From CAWCAL01 sp963695075 (GTDB lineage: Bacteria > Actinomycetota > Acidimicrobiia > Acidimicrobiales > CAWCAL01), in assembly GCA_963695075.1 (NCBI GenBank), contig CAVOFR010000007.1:558001-622000 (forward strand): DNA of 64,000 bases, read 5' to 3'. Numbering within the stretch: position 1 is the stretch's first letter; every line of letters starts with the position of its first letter. Positions 1-10,697 of this stretch are shown here, piece by piece. The notes under the pieces are model-generated. The model had not been told where the DNA came from and did not search any database. It worked only from the letters and a program-made list of their open reading frames with translations. The position numbers and the translations under genes were made by a program.

Positions 1-1659
1 ATGCCGGAGGAGTCGCCACAGCTCGCGTGCCTGATCGGCGATGGGCTCGAATCGTTCGTTCGCGGATCTCGCCGACCGCCGTCTTCAGCCACTCCTCGGC
101 GACCTTCACCTGTTTCGCCCGAGCCGACGCCGTGGCCGCGTCACGGGCCTGGCTGACCCATGCCGCGATGGCGATGGCGGCCGGTCGCCAGACGGTCTCG
201 TGTTCGTCGAGCCGCTGCTGGGCGGCCGTTCGGGCCGTCGTCGCCAGGTCTGCGACCGGTCCGAAGGATCGGAGACGTTCGACCAGGGCGACGTCGGTGT
301 CGGGCGCGTCGGCCCACGCCTGCCAGGCCGCGGCGGCCTGTATCGCCCCGCCGATCGCGTCGTTCTCGATGAGTGCCCGTGGTGCCGGCGTGATGGCGGT
401 CCGGGCGTTGCGTCGCGCCCGGTCGACCTGCGTCGGCCAGTTCGGTCGCCTGTTTGGCGTCGGCGTCGAGCTGCTCGATCTCGGCGTCGATCCGGTCGCG
501 CCAGGCGTCGTCGAGCACGCCGGCGGTGCCGCACACCGGGCAGGTGGTCGAGTCGTCCTCGTGGTGATGGTCGCGGGCGGCTCGGAGAAGGTCGGCCAGT
601 CGCCGGGCTCGGCCGCGTCGGTGGAGACGGCGTCGGCGGCGGCCTCCAGTGCGGTCTCGAGATCGGTGGCCGCCTTCTCGAGGCGGTCGGTGTCTGGGAG
701 TTCCAGAGCGGCCAGCGCCTGCAGCGACGCCGTGACGATCGTCCCGGCCGGCTTCCTCGCCGGCGATCAGGTTGTCGAGGCCGTCGAGGTCCGGCGGTCG
801 CTTGGCCAGCGAGCTCGAGTGCGGTTCGGGCTCGCTGGTCGTCGACGCTCTCGAGCTGTTCCTTCAGCGCCTTGGTCGCGCCGGCGAGCTCCTTGGCGGG
901 CTTCTCCAGGCCGAGGCGCGTCTTCCGGAGGACCTCGGTCGCGGCGATCCCGTCGTCGAGCCCGAGGAAGGCGGACATCGCATCGTGCATGTCGGCCGGT
1001 CCACCCTCGAGCATCGAGCCCGAGCTCGTTGTAGGAGAGGAACGGGCGGTAGTTGTCGAGGGGTCCCTGCCAGTCGAGGACATCGAGGCTGCCGGTGAAA
1101 CCGCCGGGGAGGCGGATCTCGTTTCGGACTCGTCGAGCTCGGCGTCTGGCCCCCACCACCGGCGGGCCTCGGTCGGCTCGGCGTCGTCCCTCGAGATGGA
1201 ACCGAGCGTCTACGACTGCGCTCTCGCTCTGGTGGAGGTTCCGCCAGCCCTCGCGCCAGACCGCCGAGCGATCGGCCCACCGGAGGTTCGCGCCGGTGAG
1301 GAGCATCTCGAGCCCCTCGGCGAACGACGACTTGCCCGAACCGTTGCGCCCGACCACGAGGGTGAGTCCCGGGCCCGGCTCGAGCTGGAGTTCGGTGTGC
1401 GGGCCGATGCCGCGGAATCCCTCGGCCCCGATGCCGGCCAGGAACACCTTGCGCTGACGAGCGCCGGACTTGGATTCCTCGGCCGCCGGCAGGGACTGGC
1501 CGCCGAGCACCGCCTCGACCGCCTCGGGTCCCTGAATGCGGCCTCGATCAACGGACCGAGCTCATCCTGCAGTTCACCGTTGGCGAGCTTGTCCCGCAGG
1601 TGAGCGATCAGGGTGTCGGCTACGACCCCGGTCGAACTGGCCACCGTGTCTTCGGACAT
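1..1659 (-). CDS. SMC/Rad50-like AAA ATPase, truncated at the window edge and frameshifted
   Basis: The start is the ATG at 1659 (MSEDTV...). After a helical N-terminus of about 45 residues the frame changes near 1510. A P-loop NTPase head then appears, with Walker A GRNGSGKSSFAEG near 1340-1370 on the minus strand. Later frames give coiled-coil sequence rich in Leu, Glu and Lys (around 780-1000) and a CPVCG hook-like motif near 525-545, as in Rad50/SbcC-type zinc-hook ATPases. The C-terminal half with Walker B lies left of the window. At least three frame changes are needed, none accompanied by dense stop codons, so sequence error is more likely than decay. Such ATPases commonly accompany nucleases in defence islands. 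The exact family is not determined. Confidence 0.6.
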
Positions 1660-1823
1660 GTGCTTGCCCACCCCCGTGTTCGCGGCTGTGGTCGGCGACC
1701 GTAGCAAGGAGAGCGGCGACGCTCTCCTAAGCGACCGCTCTCTCTTGGTCGCAGAGGGCGACAGCACCCGCCGCGGTGACCACCGGGTAGTGCGCAGGCT
1801 CTGCGGTGCCAGCGGCGGGGAGC

Positions 1824-3430
1824 TCAAGGCCGAGCGCTACTCCCGACCCTGTGCAACGGCGCCTTCGGCCAGCACATGCTGACCAGCCTCGTGATCAGTA
1901 TCTGGGTGTGGTGCACGACCTCCGGTCGATGCTCTTGGTCTGAGAGCATTGCTTCGAGCTGGTCGGCGAGCATGTTGATCAATGAATACAGATCCTGAAC
2001 GGTGAGTTCGTCCTGTATCGGAGAGTGTCGAGACGGCTGTAACGACACTCTCCGATGGAATCCCGGATCCGTCAGCGCTCCCGTTCTCCTTCTCCACGTC
2101 TTCATCCCACTCAGACCCATCGATAGCGAAGTGCTCCTCACGGATACGGACCGACGGCTGAACTGCGGTCGGTACATATTGACTGCGATCTTGAACGTAG
2201 AAGTGCTCGACGAGTCGGGCTACTCGAGCATCGTCGAGCGGAAGGTCTGGCTCGTGAAGGAAGACAACCATGTCGCTCTGCACGGCGTCTCGACTCAGCT
2301 CCGCAACCGTCGCCTCACCGAGCGCCGCGATGCTCTTTTCAATGAGGTCCGCCTTCCGGGCCGCGGTCGGATCCCGTGTGGGTCGAACACGTTTCTCAGG
2401 TCCTTCATCGATAGCTCGGCAAGCTGAGCCTTGAGAGGAGCGGGGTACACCGCGAGGCCAGCGTTCGTGAGCTGATCGAGCGCGCTGCGATCGGCGACCA
2501 AGCATCGTCCCCGCATCGAGCTCGTCTCGTGTTTGGCCGCGCCTGCTCGACGTAAGGACCGCAAGGGCGTCAGGGGTCAGACTCATCCCCGCAGCACGAA
2601 GTTGGAGCATGGTGACGAGGTAATACCGCCTGTCGATCGCAGGGTTCGACATGAGGAGAACTCCGTGCGGGTTCCATTCCTCCAGTCGGATCCCCAACGT
2701 TGCGGAAGCCACTTCGTTGTCAACCATGTCGACCAGTGCCGTGGGCCAACGGTGAGACCGGCTCCTCCCTACCATGGGAAGGCTCAAGAGTCGCCCGCGG
2801 CGCCCACGAGAACGCATCGTGATCATGACTGGCTGCCGATTTGCGAGCCATCTCTAGAGCGTCGACCCTGCGGCCGGCGATCCGGTGGTCGAGTGGATCC
2901 AGAAGCAGCTCGTCGTCTGATCCGACACACAGAATCTCCATGGGATCCCACGTGGGGTCGGCTGCGCTCAACGCCACCAGTTCGATCACGCCGTCATCGC
3001 CGAGATCGACCGGTACGCCAAGAGGATGGACTCGGCGAGGCCAGCGAGCCCGTCTCTCGGAAGATTGATGACGGGTCGATGGTCGACCTGCAGAACGGAA
3101 ACGGCGGGAAAGCCGAAGTCGCCAACGATCGGGCCACCACTGGCATAGTCCGGCAGCGCCCGTCGCCCGAGCACGGTCACCCGATCCGCGATGCTCGATG
3201 GTTCCGTCGGTCTCCCCTCGACGAACGCGACCCGCAGCAACCGTACCGACTCCCCGGCGCCGCCGCAGCAATCCGAAGTGTCGTCGAATGTTGTGCGATT
3301 CTTCGGGGCTCACGGCGGAGTGAGACCGACCGTCGCTCGGCTCCTCGATCGTTTGTACGCGGGCTCGAGCGTCGCTGGGCGAGCGGCCGCATGACGACGC
3401 CAGCGCCCCCATCGTAGAGGAAACGAGCTG
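1824..3430 (-). CDS. hypothetical protein with a SAP-like motif, frameshifted
   Basis: Coding-like sequence runs in successive minus-strand frames from about 3430 to 1824. I do not recognise the whole protein. Around 2320-2430 it reads AELSMKDLRNVFDPHGI followed by RKADLIEKSIAALGE, which has the shape of a SAP DNA-binding motif (leucine-rich helix, Gly turn, K-A-D-L-I-E helix). The last 60 residues form an acidic helical tail (DLYSLINMLADQLEAML). The start is uncertain because of frame changes near 3240, 2990, 2720 and 2050. It lies head to head with the HerA operon, so the 3430-3495 gap probably holds divergent promoters. A nucleic-acid-binding accessory protein is an inference from the SAP-like motif alone. 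Confidence 0.45.
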
Positions 3431-3494
3431 CCACCACCTTGGGCCGGCGGGGATGCATCAACTACACAGAGACGGAGCGTTGACGGGGGTTGGC

Positions 3495-5206
3495 ATGGCT
3501 GAGGGGATCGCCGGTCGGGTACTGGGCACGGAGGACGCGACTCCGCTCGAGTTCTGGGTCGCGGTCGGACCGGGTGCTCAGCTGCAGCTGGATGACGTCA
3601 TCGCGCTCGACCGCACGTTCGCCAACGGCGACACGGTGTCGATGTACGGCATCGTCAGCCAGGTCAGAGCCCGACACGAAGGGGCGCGCTTCGAGAGCGA
3701 CGTCTTCCTGATCGCCGACGGAGTGCTGCCGGCCGACGTCACCGAGGCGGCGCAGGTGCAGGTGACCCGGATCGTGCCCGAGACCTTTGTGCCCCCTCTG
3801 CCGGGCACCGAGGTCCGCACGGCGACCGACGCAGAGCGGGACGCCGCGCTCGACTTCGAGGACGTGGAGCGTCGGTTGGCTGCCGGGCTGTCCCGCGAGA
3901 ACGATCCGATCTGGTTGGATCTCGACTTCCTGGACGGCACGAAAGGTGCCCACATCAACATCGCCGGGATCTCCGGCGTGGCCACCAAGACCAGCTACGC
4001 CACCTTCCTGCTCTACTCACTCTTCAACTCGGGCGTGCTCGGCGCCGAGGCCGCCAATACCAAGGGCATCATCTTCAACGTCAAGGGCGAGGACCTCTTG
4101 TTCCTCGACCACGCGAACACAGCCCTCGATGAAGACCAGAGGGCCCGCTACGCCCACCTCGGCCTGGAGCCTCACCCGTTCCGCAGTGTCGGCATCCTGG
4201 CGCCGGCCCGGAAGGGGGATGTCAACGCAACACCCGACACCGGTGCCCGCAGTCAGGGTGTGAAGCCCTACTTCTGGACCATCTCGGAGTTCTGTCGCCA
4301 GCACCTCCTCCCGTTCCTGTTCGCCGACGCCGAGGACGAGCGGCAGCAGTACACGATCGTCGTCCAGTCGGTGACTGCTCGGCTGGCTGAGATCGCGGGA
4401 CGACTCGGCCGAGGATGGCGCCAATACGTATCGACGGCACGACGATTCGCACCTTCAGCGCTCTCGTCGAGGCGATCGAGCGGAAGCTGATTCCCGACGA
4501 TCCCGATGAGCCGGTCGACCCGCACTGGACCGGCCGAGCCATCGGGGGCGGCACCATCAACGCCTTCATCCGTCGTCTGGCGTCTGCGACGCGCCACGTC
4601 GAACATCTGATCCGAGCCGACATCGCCGACGCAACGAGACATGCGCTGGACCTCGAGTCACATCAGCTGACCGTGATCGACATCCACCGTCTCCACGATC
4701 GAGCCAAGCGATTCGTCGTCGGCGTGGTACTGCGCCAGGCGTTCGAGGCAAAGGAGGCATCGGGCGTGAGCCGCCCGCTCCAGTTCATCGTTCTCGACGA
4801 GTTGAACAAGTACGCCCCCCGGGACAGTTCGAGCCCGATCAAGGAGATTCTCCTCGACGTGGCCGAGCGCGGTCGATCCCTCGGGATCATCCTGATCGGA
4901 GCGCAGCAGACCGCGAGCGAGGTCGAGCGGCGGGTCGTGGCCAACGGCGCGATCCGGGTGGTTGGTCGGCTCGACACGGCCGAGGCCCGGCGTGACGAGT
5001 ACGGCTTCCTTCCGCAGGTGCAGCGTCAGCGGGCGACGATTCTCAAGCCGGGCTCGATGTACATCGTCCAGCCGAGGCTGCCCGTGCCGCTTCTGGTCGA
5101 GTTTCCGTTCCCGGCCTGGGCGACGCGGTCAGCGGAGGCCGACCCGACGAGCAATCCGGGAGCGACCGAGCACCCGGTCGATCCGTTCGAGGGCGTCAGC
5201 CGGTGA
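3495..5206 (+). CDS. herA: HerA-like DNA translocase/helicase (FtsK-HerA ATPase)
   Basis: HerA forms hexameric pumps that work with NurA and Mre11-Rad50 in resecting DNA ends. The protein has an N-terminal beta-rich region (HAS-barrel position, residues 1-120) and then an ATPase core. The P-loop reads GISGVATKTSYATFLL, a variant without the Gly normally preceding Lys-Thr. Walker B is FIVLDELNKYAP near 4785-4815, followed by the arginine-rich IILIGAQQTASEVERR region. ATG 3495 (MAEGIAG) is preferred over the upstream ATG at 3453 because conserved sequence begins there. One frame change near 4410 joins the halves. The stop overlaps the GTG start of the Mre11 gene by 4 bp. About 570 residues, first gene of an eight-gene operon. 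Confidence 0.8.
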
Positions 5207-6361
5207 AGCTGCTGCACACGAGCGATTGGCACGTCGGAAGAGCCATCCGCGGCCACAGCCGTGCCGAGGAGCACCGGGCGGTACTGTCCGAGATCGCCAC
5301 CATCGCAGGCGAGAACGAGGTGGATCTCGTACTCGTCGCCGGCGACCTGTTCGAGACCGCAGCCCCGAGTGCCGAAGCAGAGGAGATCGTGTACCGCGCA
5401 CTGCTGGAACTCGCAGACACCGGGGCCGAGGTGGCCGTCATCGCGGGGAACCACGACAACGCCCGGCGTCTCCAAGCGGTTGAGCCGCTCCTGGAGTTGG
5501 GTCGCGTCCACCTCTTGAGCCAGCCCGCGGGCCTTCAGGAGGGCGCAGTCCGCACGATCGCCTGCCGGTCCGGTGGCGAAGTGGATCTGATGATGCTGCC
5601 GTTCGTGTCGCAACGGGGAATCGTCCGTGCCGAGCACCTGATGGACAGTGCCGCATTCGAACAAGCTCAGCTCTACGCCGACCGCCTTCGCATCATGATC
5701 GAGGCACTCGGCAGCGCTTCGAGACCGGATGTCCCGAGCGTCCTGATGGCGCACGCCTTCGTGCTCGGTGGCGTCCAGGGTGGTGGCGAGCGGCCCGCCC
5801 ACATGGTCGAGGAATACGCCGTCGCGGGACAGTCCTTTCCGCCGACCCTTGGCTACGTCGCGCTCGGCCATCTCCACCGTCCTCAGCAGCTCCCGGGTGC
5901 TACGGCAATCCACTACTGCGGCTCGGCGCTGCAGCTCGACTTCGGTGAGGAGGATCAGGAGAAGCAAGTCAATCTGGTCGAACTCGATGCAGGCGCTCCG
6001 GCCCGGGTCTCGCCGAAACCGCCTCAGCTCGGGTCGACGGTTGAAGACCGTGTCCGGCACACTCGCCGAACTCGGCGACCAGGCGGTTCCTTGCGACGAT
6101 GACTCCTGGCTGAGAATCCGAGTTCATGAGAAGGCCCGTCCCGGCCTGGCTGACGAGGTTCGGGATCTCTTCGGGGAGAGCGTCGTCGACGTCCAGGTCG
6201 AACTCGGAGATCGCTCGCGACGTCAGAAGCGGAAGAAGCGTCGCTCGGCGGCACCGCAAGAGCTGTTCGCCGAGTTCCTGGCCGAGCGAGAGGTCGATGA
6301 CCAGCGCCTGATCCAGCTCTTTGACGAGCTCTACGAAGAGCAGCACCAGGGTTCACCCTGA
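5203..6361 (+). CDS. sbcD: SbcD/Mre11-like DNA exonuclease
   Basis: Calcineurin-like phosphoesterase, about 385 residues. Metal-binding motifs are all visible in order: HTSDWHVGR near the N-terminus, VAGDLFE, AGNHDN, a VLMAHAF histidine segment and GYVALGHLHRPQ. This is the Mre11/SbcD nuclease that pairs with SbcC/Rad50 to open blocked or hairpin DNA ends. It starts at GTG 5203 inside the end of herA (4-bp overlap), and its TGA shares a base with the ATG of the Rad50 gene, so translation is probably coupled. One frame change near 6050 separates the nuclease core from a basic C-terminal part (RRQKRKKRRSAAPQ) that would carry the Rad50-binding and DNA-binding functions. Confidence 0.88.
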
Positions 6362-8750
6362 TGAGGCCGCTCGAGGTCCAGATGGTCGGGTTCGGGGCGT
6401 TCCGGGAAGAGACGACGGTCGATTTCCGCGACCTCGAGCTCATGGCGCTCGTCGGCTCGACCGGGTCGGGGAAGTCGACCGTCATCGACGCCGTGACCTT
6501 CGCCTTGTTCGGTTCGGTCGCCCGCTACGACGACCAGCGCCTGATCGCCCCGATCATCCACCAGCTTTGCACCGAAGCCAGGGTCCAGCTCGAGTTCGAA
6601 GTCGGGGGCGAGACCTACAAGGCCATACGCGTCGTCAAGCGGACCGCAGCCGGAGGAGCGACCACAAAGGCGGCTCAACTGGAGAAGGGGGATGAGGTCC
6701 TCGCCAGCTCGGTCAAGGAGGTGACACCGGGGGTCGAAGAGCTGCTCGGGATGGACTTCGAGCAGTTCACGAAGACGGTGGTCCTTCCGCAGGGCGACTT
6801 CGCTTCATTCCTGCACGACCCACCCAGCGATCGTCAGGAACTGCTCGTCCGCCTGTTGAACCTCGGGGTGTACGAACGGATGGGTCGGGCGGCCCGCCAG
6901 CGAGCCGCCACCGCCAAGTCCCAGCTCGATCTGCTGGACGAGCAGCTCGAGCGGGCAGAGGAGGTCAGCGACGAAAGGTTGGCCGAGCTCGAGACCCGCG
7001 CCGGTGAGCTGGATCAGGCCAGGACCCGAATGCTCGACGAACAGGCTTCACTCGGGGCCCTGAACCAGGCTGTCGTGGCCCTGCAGGAGGTCGGTCGAGA
7101 ATTGGGCTGAGCAGGTCGAGGCGTTGGCGAAGCTGAAGATGCCGGATGAGGTCGGGTCGCTCGGTGAGAAACTGACCGCGGCGTCGACGGTGCTGGAGTC
7201 AGCCGTCGCCGAGACGAAGACGGCCCGGCGCTGCTCGGGCGGATGCCGAAAAGATGGTGGCCGAGGGGCCCGATCAGGCCCGTTGCACCCGCCTGATCGA
7301 GGCGTATCGAGGACCAACGGAAGCAGTCGGCCAAGGCGGCAGGAGCTCGAACCCGAGCTGGCCGACGCGGCCGAGGCTGCTGATGAGGCCGAGAAGCAAG
7401 GCCGAGGCAGCTCGGCGCAAGGTCGATGAAGCGGATCGACGGCTCGCGGCGGCGCAGCTGGCCGCGGGTGCGGTCGGTATCCGGGCCGCACTGGTCGTGG
7501 GTGAGCCCTGTCCGGTCTGCGACCAGGTCGTCGAGGACATACCCGATCACGATCGAGAAGCGGAGTGTTGCGAGCGCAGAGAAGGCCCGGAAGGCGGCTC
7601 GCAAGGCGCTGACGACCGCTGAGAAGAGCCAGAAGGTGGCCAGCACCGAGCACCTGGAGCTGGCGGGGAAGCTCTCCTCAGCGCAGGAGCGCATCACGGA
7701 ACTCGACGAGACCTTGACCGGCGCTCCAGACGAGGAGAAGGTCCGAGCCGACCATGATGAAGCCCAGCGGCTCGCCAAGGCGCAGGGTCGAGAGCGACCG
7801 GGCCCTCGATGACAAGGTGGCCGCAGAAGACGAGGCTCGGTCAGCGTTTGAATCCCTCACGAAGTCGGAGCGCGAGCTGCGGTCCGGGTTCGGGAAGGCA
7901 CGGGACTCGGTTGCCAGCTTGGCGCCACCGTCCGCCGGCGAGGAATCGCTGCGCGACGACTGGCTGGCCCTCGCTCGCTGGGCAGAATCCGAGACGAAGA
8001 GGGTCGAGAAGGATCGAGGAGGAAAGTGCCGAGGAGCTCGCGACGAAGACCGAGGAACGCGATGCCGTACAGCAGGGGATCGTCGAGCTGTGCCAGCCCT
8101 ACATCGACGGCGAGGTTCCCGCAGATCCGGTCGAGCATCTCACGCAACTCGCTGCCGACGCGGCCGGCGATCTCAAGAGCGCCCGGGCACGCCGCGAGGA
8201 GTTCGACGGGCTTCGGGAGAAGTCACAAGGCTTGCAGGGGGAGCAGCAGGTAGCTCAGGCGCTCGGGAAGCTGCTGAGCGCCAGCGGATTCGAGCGGTGG
8301 CTCATGGAGGAGGCCATTCTCGATCTGGTCGATCGAGCGACGGTCCGGCTTCTCGAGCTCTCCGGCGGGCAGTACTCACTGATCGCCCACGAGACCGACT
8401 TCCGTATCCAGGACCACAACAACGCGGACGAGATTCGCGACGCTCGAACACTGTCGGGCGGCGAGACGTTCCTCGCCTCGTTGTCGCTGGCACTGGCCCT
8501 CGCCGACAGCATCGCTGAGCTGGCCCCCGAAGGTTCACCTCGCCTCGAGTCGATCTTCCTCGACGAAGGATTCGGAACGCTCGATCCCGAGACGCTCGAC
8601 CTGGTGGCGTCGGCGATCGAAGAGCTCGGTGCGGCAGGACGGATGGTCGGCCTCGTCACCCACATCCGCGAGCTGGCCGACCGCATGCCGGTTCGTTTCG
8701 AGGTGACAAAGGGAGCCCGAACGGCCTCGGTCGAACGGATCGAGGTCTGA
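6361..8750 (+). CDS. sbcC: SbcC/Rad50-like ATPase, frameshifted in the coiled coil
   Basis: SMC-family ATPase partner of SbcD. The N-terminal head has Walker A GSTGSGKSTVIDAVTFALFG and the Q-loop region VVLPQGDFASFLHDPP. The middle is coiled coil with a zinc-hook motif CPVCDQVVEDIPDH near 7510. The C-terminal head has the ABC signature ARTLSGGETFLASLSLALAL and Walker B with D-loop IFLDEGFGTLDPETLD. The start is ATG 6361, overlapping the sbcD stop (TGATG). Frame changes near 7090, 7240, 7400, 7560, 7780 and 8020 break the coiled coil, but both heads are intact, so a full protein of about 795 residues is likely. NurA begins inside its stop codon. Confidence 0.85.
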
Positions 8751-9670
8751 TGCGGTTCGCGGTCGAGACCTGGGACCCTGAGTACGGCGTGGCCGCCGAC
8801 GCCACACAGCTGGATCCCTCACCGGGTGAGGTCGACGTGACGGTCGAGCGCCAGGCCGAGGATTGGGTGCCGATTCTCCCCGACGTCAGCGGTCGACCCG
8901 AGTCGCTGGTCTTCATCGACGGTGTGCGTCGCTTCGACGCGCGTATCTGGATCGGTGGTGACGATTCGACGGCCATGAGGCCGGGAGTCTGTGCGGCCGT
9001 GGCGGCCGGAGCGGTTCGGTGCGTGGAAGGTCGGGCGGAGGTCATCGCGGCTGAAGTGCGCCGCGGGGTCTTCGCCATGGCGAGCGAGGGTGCCGGTCCG
9101 ATCCTGACCCGACATGGCACCTACGAGCTCTATCCGGTGGCGGACGACAGCAGCGAGGGGCTCTATCTCGGAGTGCACGAACAGATGACGGCGTTGGAGG
9201 CCGACCTCACCGATCATGATGTCGAGCTCGTCGTCTTCGATGGTCCGCTTCGGGGCCGGAATCGCCCCAACGGTGTCGGCTACATCAAGACCCAGCAGGT
9301 TCAGTACCTGCCCGACGAGCAGCAGGCCACCGTGTCGGCGCTCGCCTCGGGTGAACGCACTCCGGTCTTCCTCGTCAACGCCGGCAGCTTCACCCGCTGG
9401 TCCTGGTATGTACGCCTTCCCGGAACGATCGCCCATCCCCTGTCGGGCATCGTTCGCTGCGAGCTTCCCGGTATTGGTACCGCCGACGACGCAGTGGATC
9501 GCGCCAACGCGGCGACGGCCGTGCTGCCGAGGTTTGCCAGCGAGCCCCACAAGGACCCGCGTGCGCCGCAGAACCTCTATCCGATCGCGGGCCTGGAACG
9601 CGACCTCCGGCGCCGCCTCGGCGACCAGCAGTTGATGGAGCGAGCCCTCAGGCTCGCGGCCGCAGGGTGA
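8750..9670 (+). CDS. nurA: NurA-like 5'-3' nuclease
   Basis: The protein has 306 residues in one clean frame starting at ATG 8750, overlapping the sbcC stop. NurA-family marks: the metal-binding Asp in VFIDGVRRFDARIW (with the D-x-x-R pattern), a second Asp in ELVVFDGPLRGR, the lysine/glutamine segment GYIKTQQ, and the C-terminal signature DPRAPQNLYPIAGLE followed by LRRRLGD, which is highly characteristic of NurA. The enzyme would degrade one strand at DNA ends while HerA translocates. Its place immediately after HerA, Mre11 and Rad50 reproduces the archaeal DNA end-resection operon in a bacterium. Confidence 0.85.
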   Translation: MRFAVETWDPEYGVAADATQLDPSPGEVDVTVERQAEDWVPILPDVSGRPESLVFIDGVRRFDARIWIGGDDSTAMRPGVCAAVAAGAVRCVEGRAEVIAAEVRRGVFAMASEGAGPILTRHGTYELYPVADDSSEGLYLGVHEQMTALEADLTDHDVELVVFDGPLRGRNRPNGVGYIKTQQVQYLPDEQQATVSALASGERTPVFLVNAGSFTRWSWYVRLPGTIAHPLSGIVRCELPGIGTADDAVDRANAATAVLPRFASEPHKDPRAPQNLYPIAGLERDLRRRLGDQQLMERALRLAAAG

Positions 9671-9741
9671 GCGATGTCGGAGTCGCCGGCGGGGCCAATG
9701 GGTGATAGGTGTTGGTTCCGTGTGACGAGGGGGTCCAGCGG

Positions 9742-10697
9742 GTGAGCGATGGAGACAGCGGTCCATCAGAGAACGCCGGGCTGCCTGAATCGGATGAGGA
9801 TGAGGCACTAGGGATGGCGACCGAGGACTCGGAGTTCATCTCGATCCTCCTTCGACGGATCTCGGCGGGCATCGACCGTCGCGCGCCGCGGACATCGAGG
9901 ACCTGAAGCAGCAGGTCCTCTCTTTGAAGGCGGAGAGCAAGGGTCTCGAGTCGATCGAGGCCATGCTGACCAAGGCGACTCGCGTGGTCGACGATGGCCT
10001 GCCCGCCTCGGCGGTGGACGCAGTCATCCGCGCCAAGGGACCGCGAGCCCTTCTCGCACAGCAGGACCAAGGTGCTGCTCAACGCTTGGACGAGCTGGTA
10101 GATGGTTGGCGAGAGCTTGCGGTGGCAGCGCTCGGCTCGACTGCGAAGACGTTCCCAGCGGCTCTGGCGGCACATGGTCTCGCGCTCGACGCATCATCGA
10201 GAGACCCTCGCTACACCCTTCGTGAGTCCTTCATTACCGTTGTGTTCGATAAGAAGAAGGCCACGGCCGTAGTCCAGACCCGCGGCGGCAAGAAGCAGCG
10301 CGTGCCAGCGGATCCATCGGTGGTCGCAGATCGTGTCGCGAGGGAGCATGAAAGGTGCTTCGGTCGGTCAGCGGACCTGCCGGCATTGGCTCAGCGCCTG
10401 AGGGAAGCGGTTGATGTCTGCGCCGGGCGCCGGGTAGAGCGGAGTGCGATCCCCATCCTCGACGTGTTGGCCGAGCTCCAAGGCGACGGTAATGAACCGC
10501 GAAGGGACGAATTCTCGGTTGATCTCGCCAAGTTGATCACAGATAGCGGCGACCATATTCCAGGCGCAGCCGGGCTACGGCTCGAGCACACCAAGGACGA
10601 CAAGGCGGGCCTGCTCCTGCCGGGTCTGGAGAGCCGCGGCTACTTCGGCTATGTCCGCTTCACGGACAACGGGAGGGACCAAGACAGTGGAGAGTGA
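9742..10697 (+). CDS. uncharacterised operon protein between NurA and the BrxC/D-like ATPases
   Basis: I do not recognise this protein. It starts at GTG 9742 (MSDGDSGPSENAG...), has an acidic disordered N-terminus, then after one frame change near 9885 a short coiled coil (DIEDLKQQVLSLKAESK). A region of about 200 residues mixing helices with one conserved-looking strand segment (YTLRESFITVVFDKKKA) follows. No catalytic motif, transmembrane segment or Cys cluster is visible. The 3' end overlaps the next gene by 11 bp, so it belongs to the operon. In this position it could be a sensor or adaptor linking the resection proteins to the ATPase/helicase pair; that is inference only. Confidence 0.6.

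Noticed and set aside
8819..9808. Large minus-strand frame opposite NurA
   Set aside because: It shows no family motif, is His/Arg-rich as shadows of GC-rich genes are, and NurA signatures on the plus strand are unambiguous.
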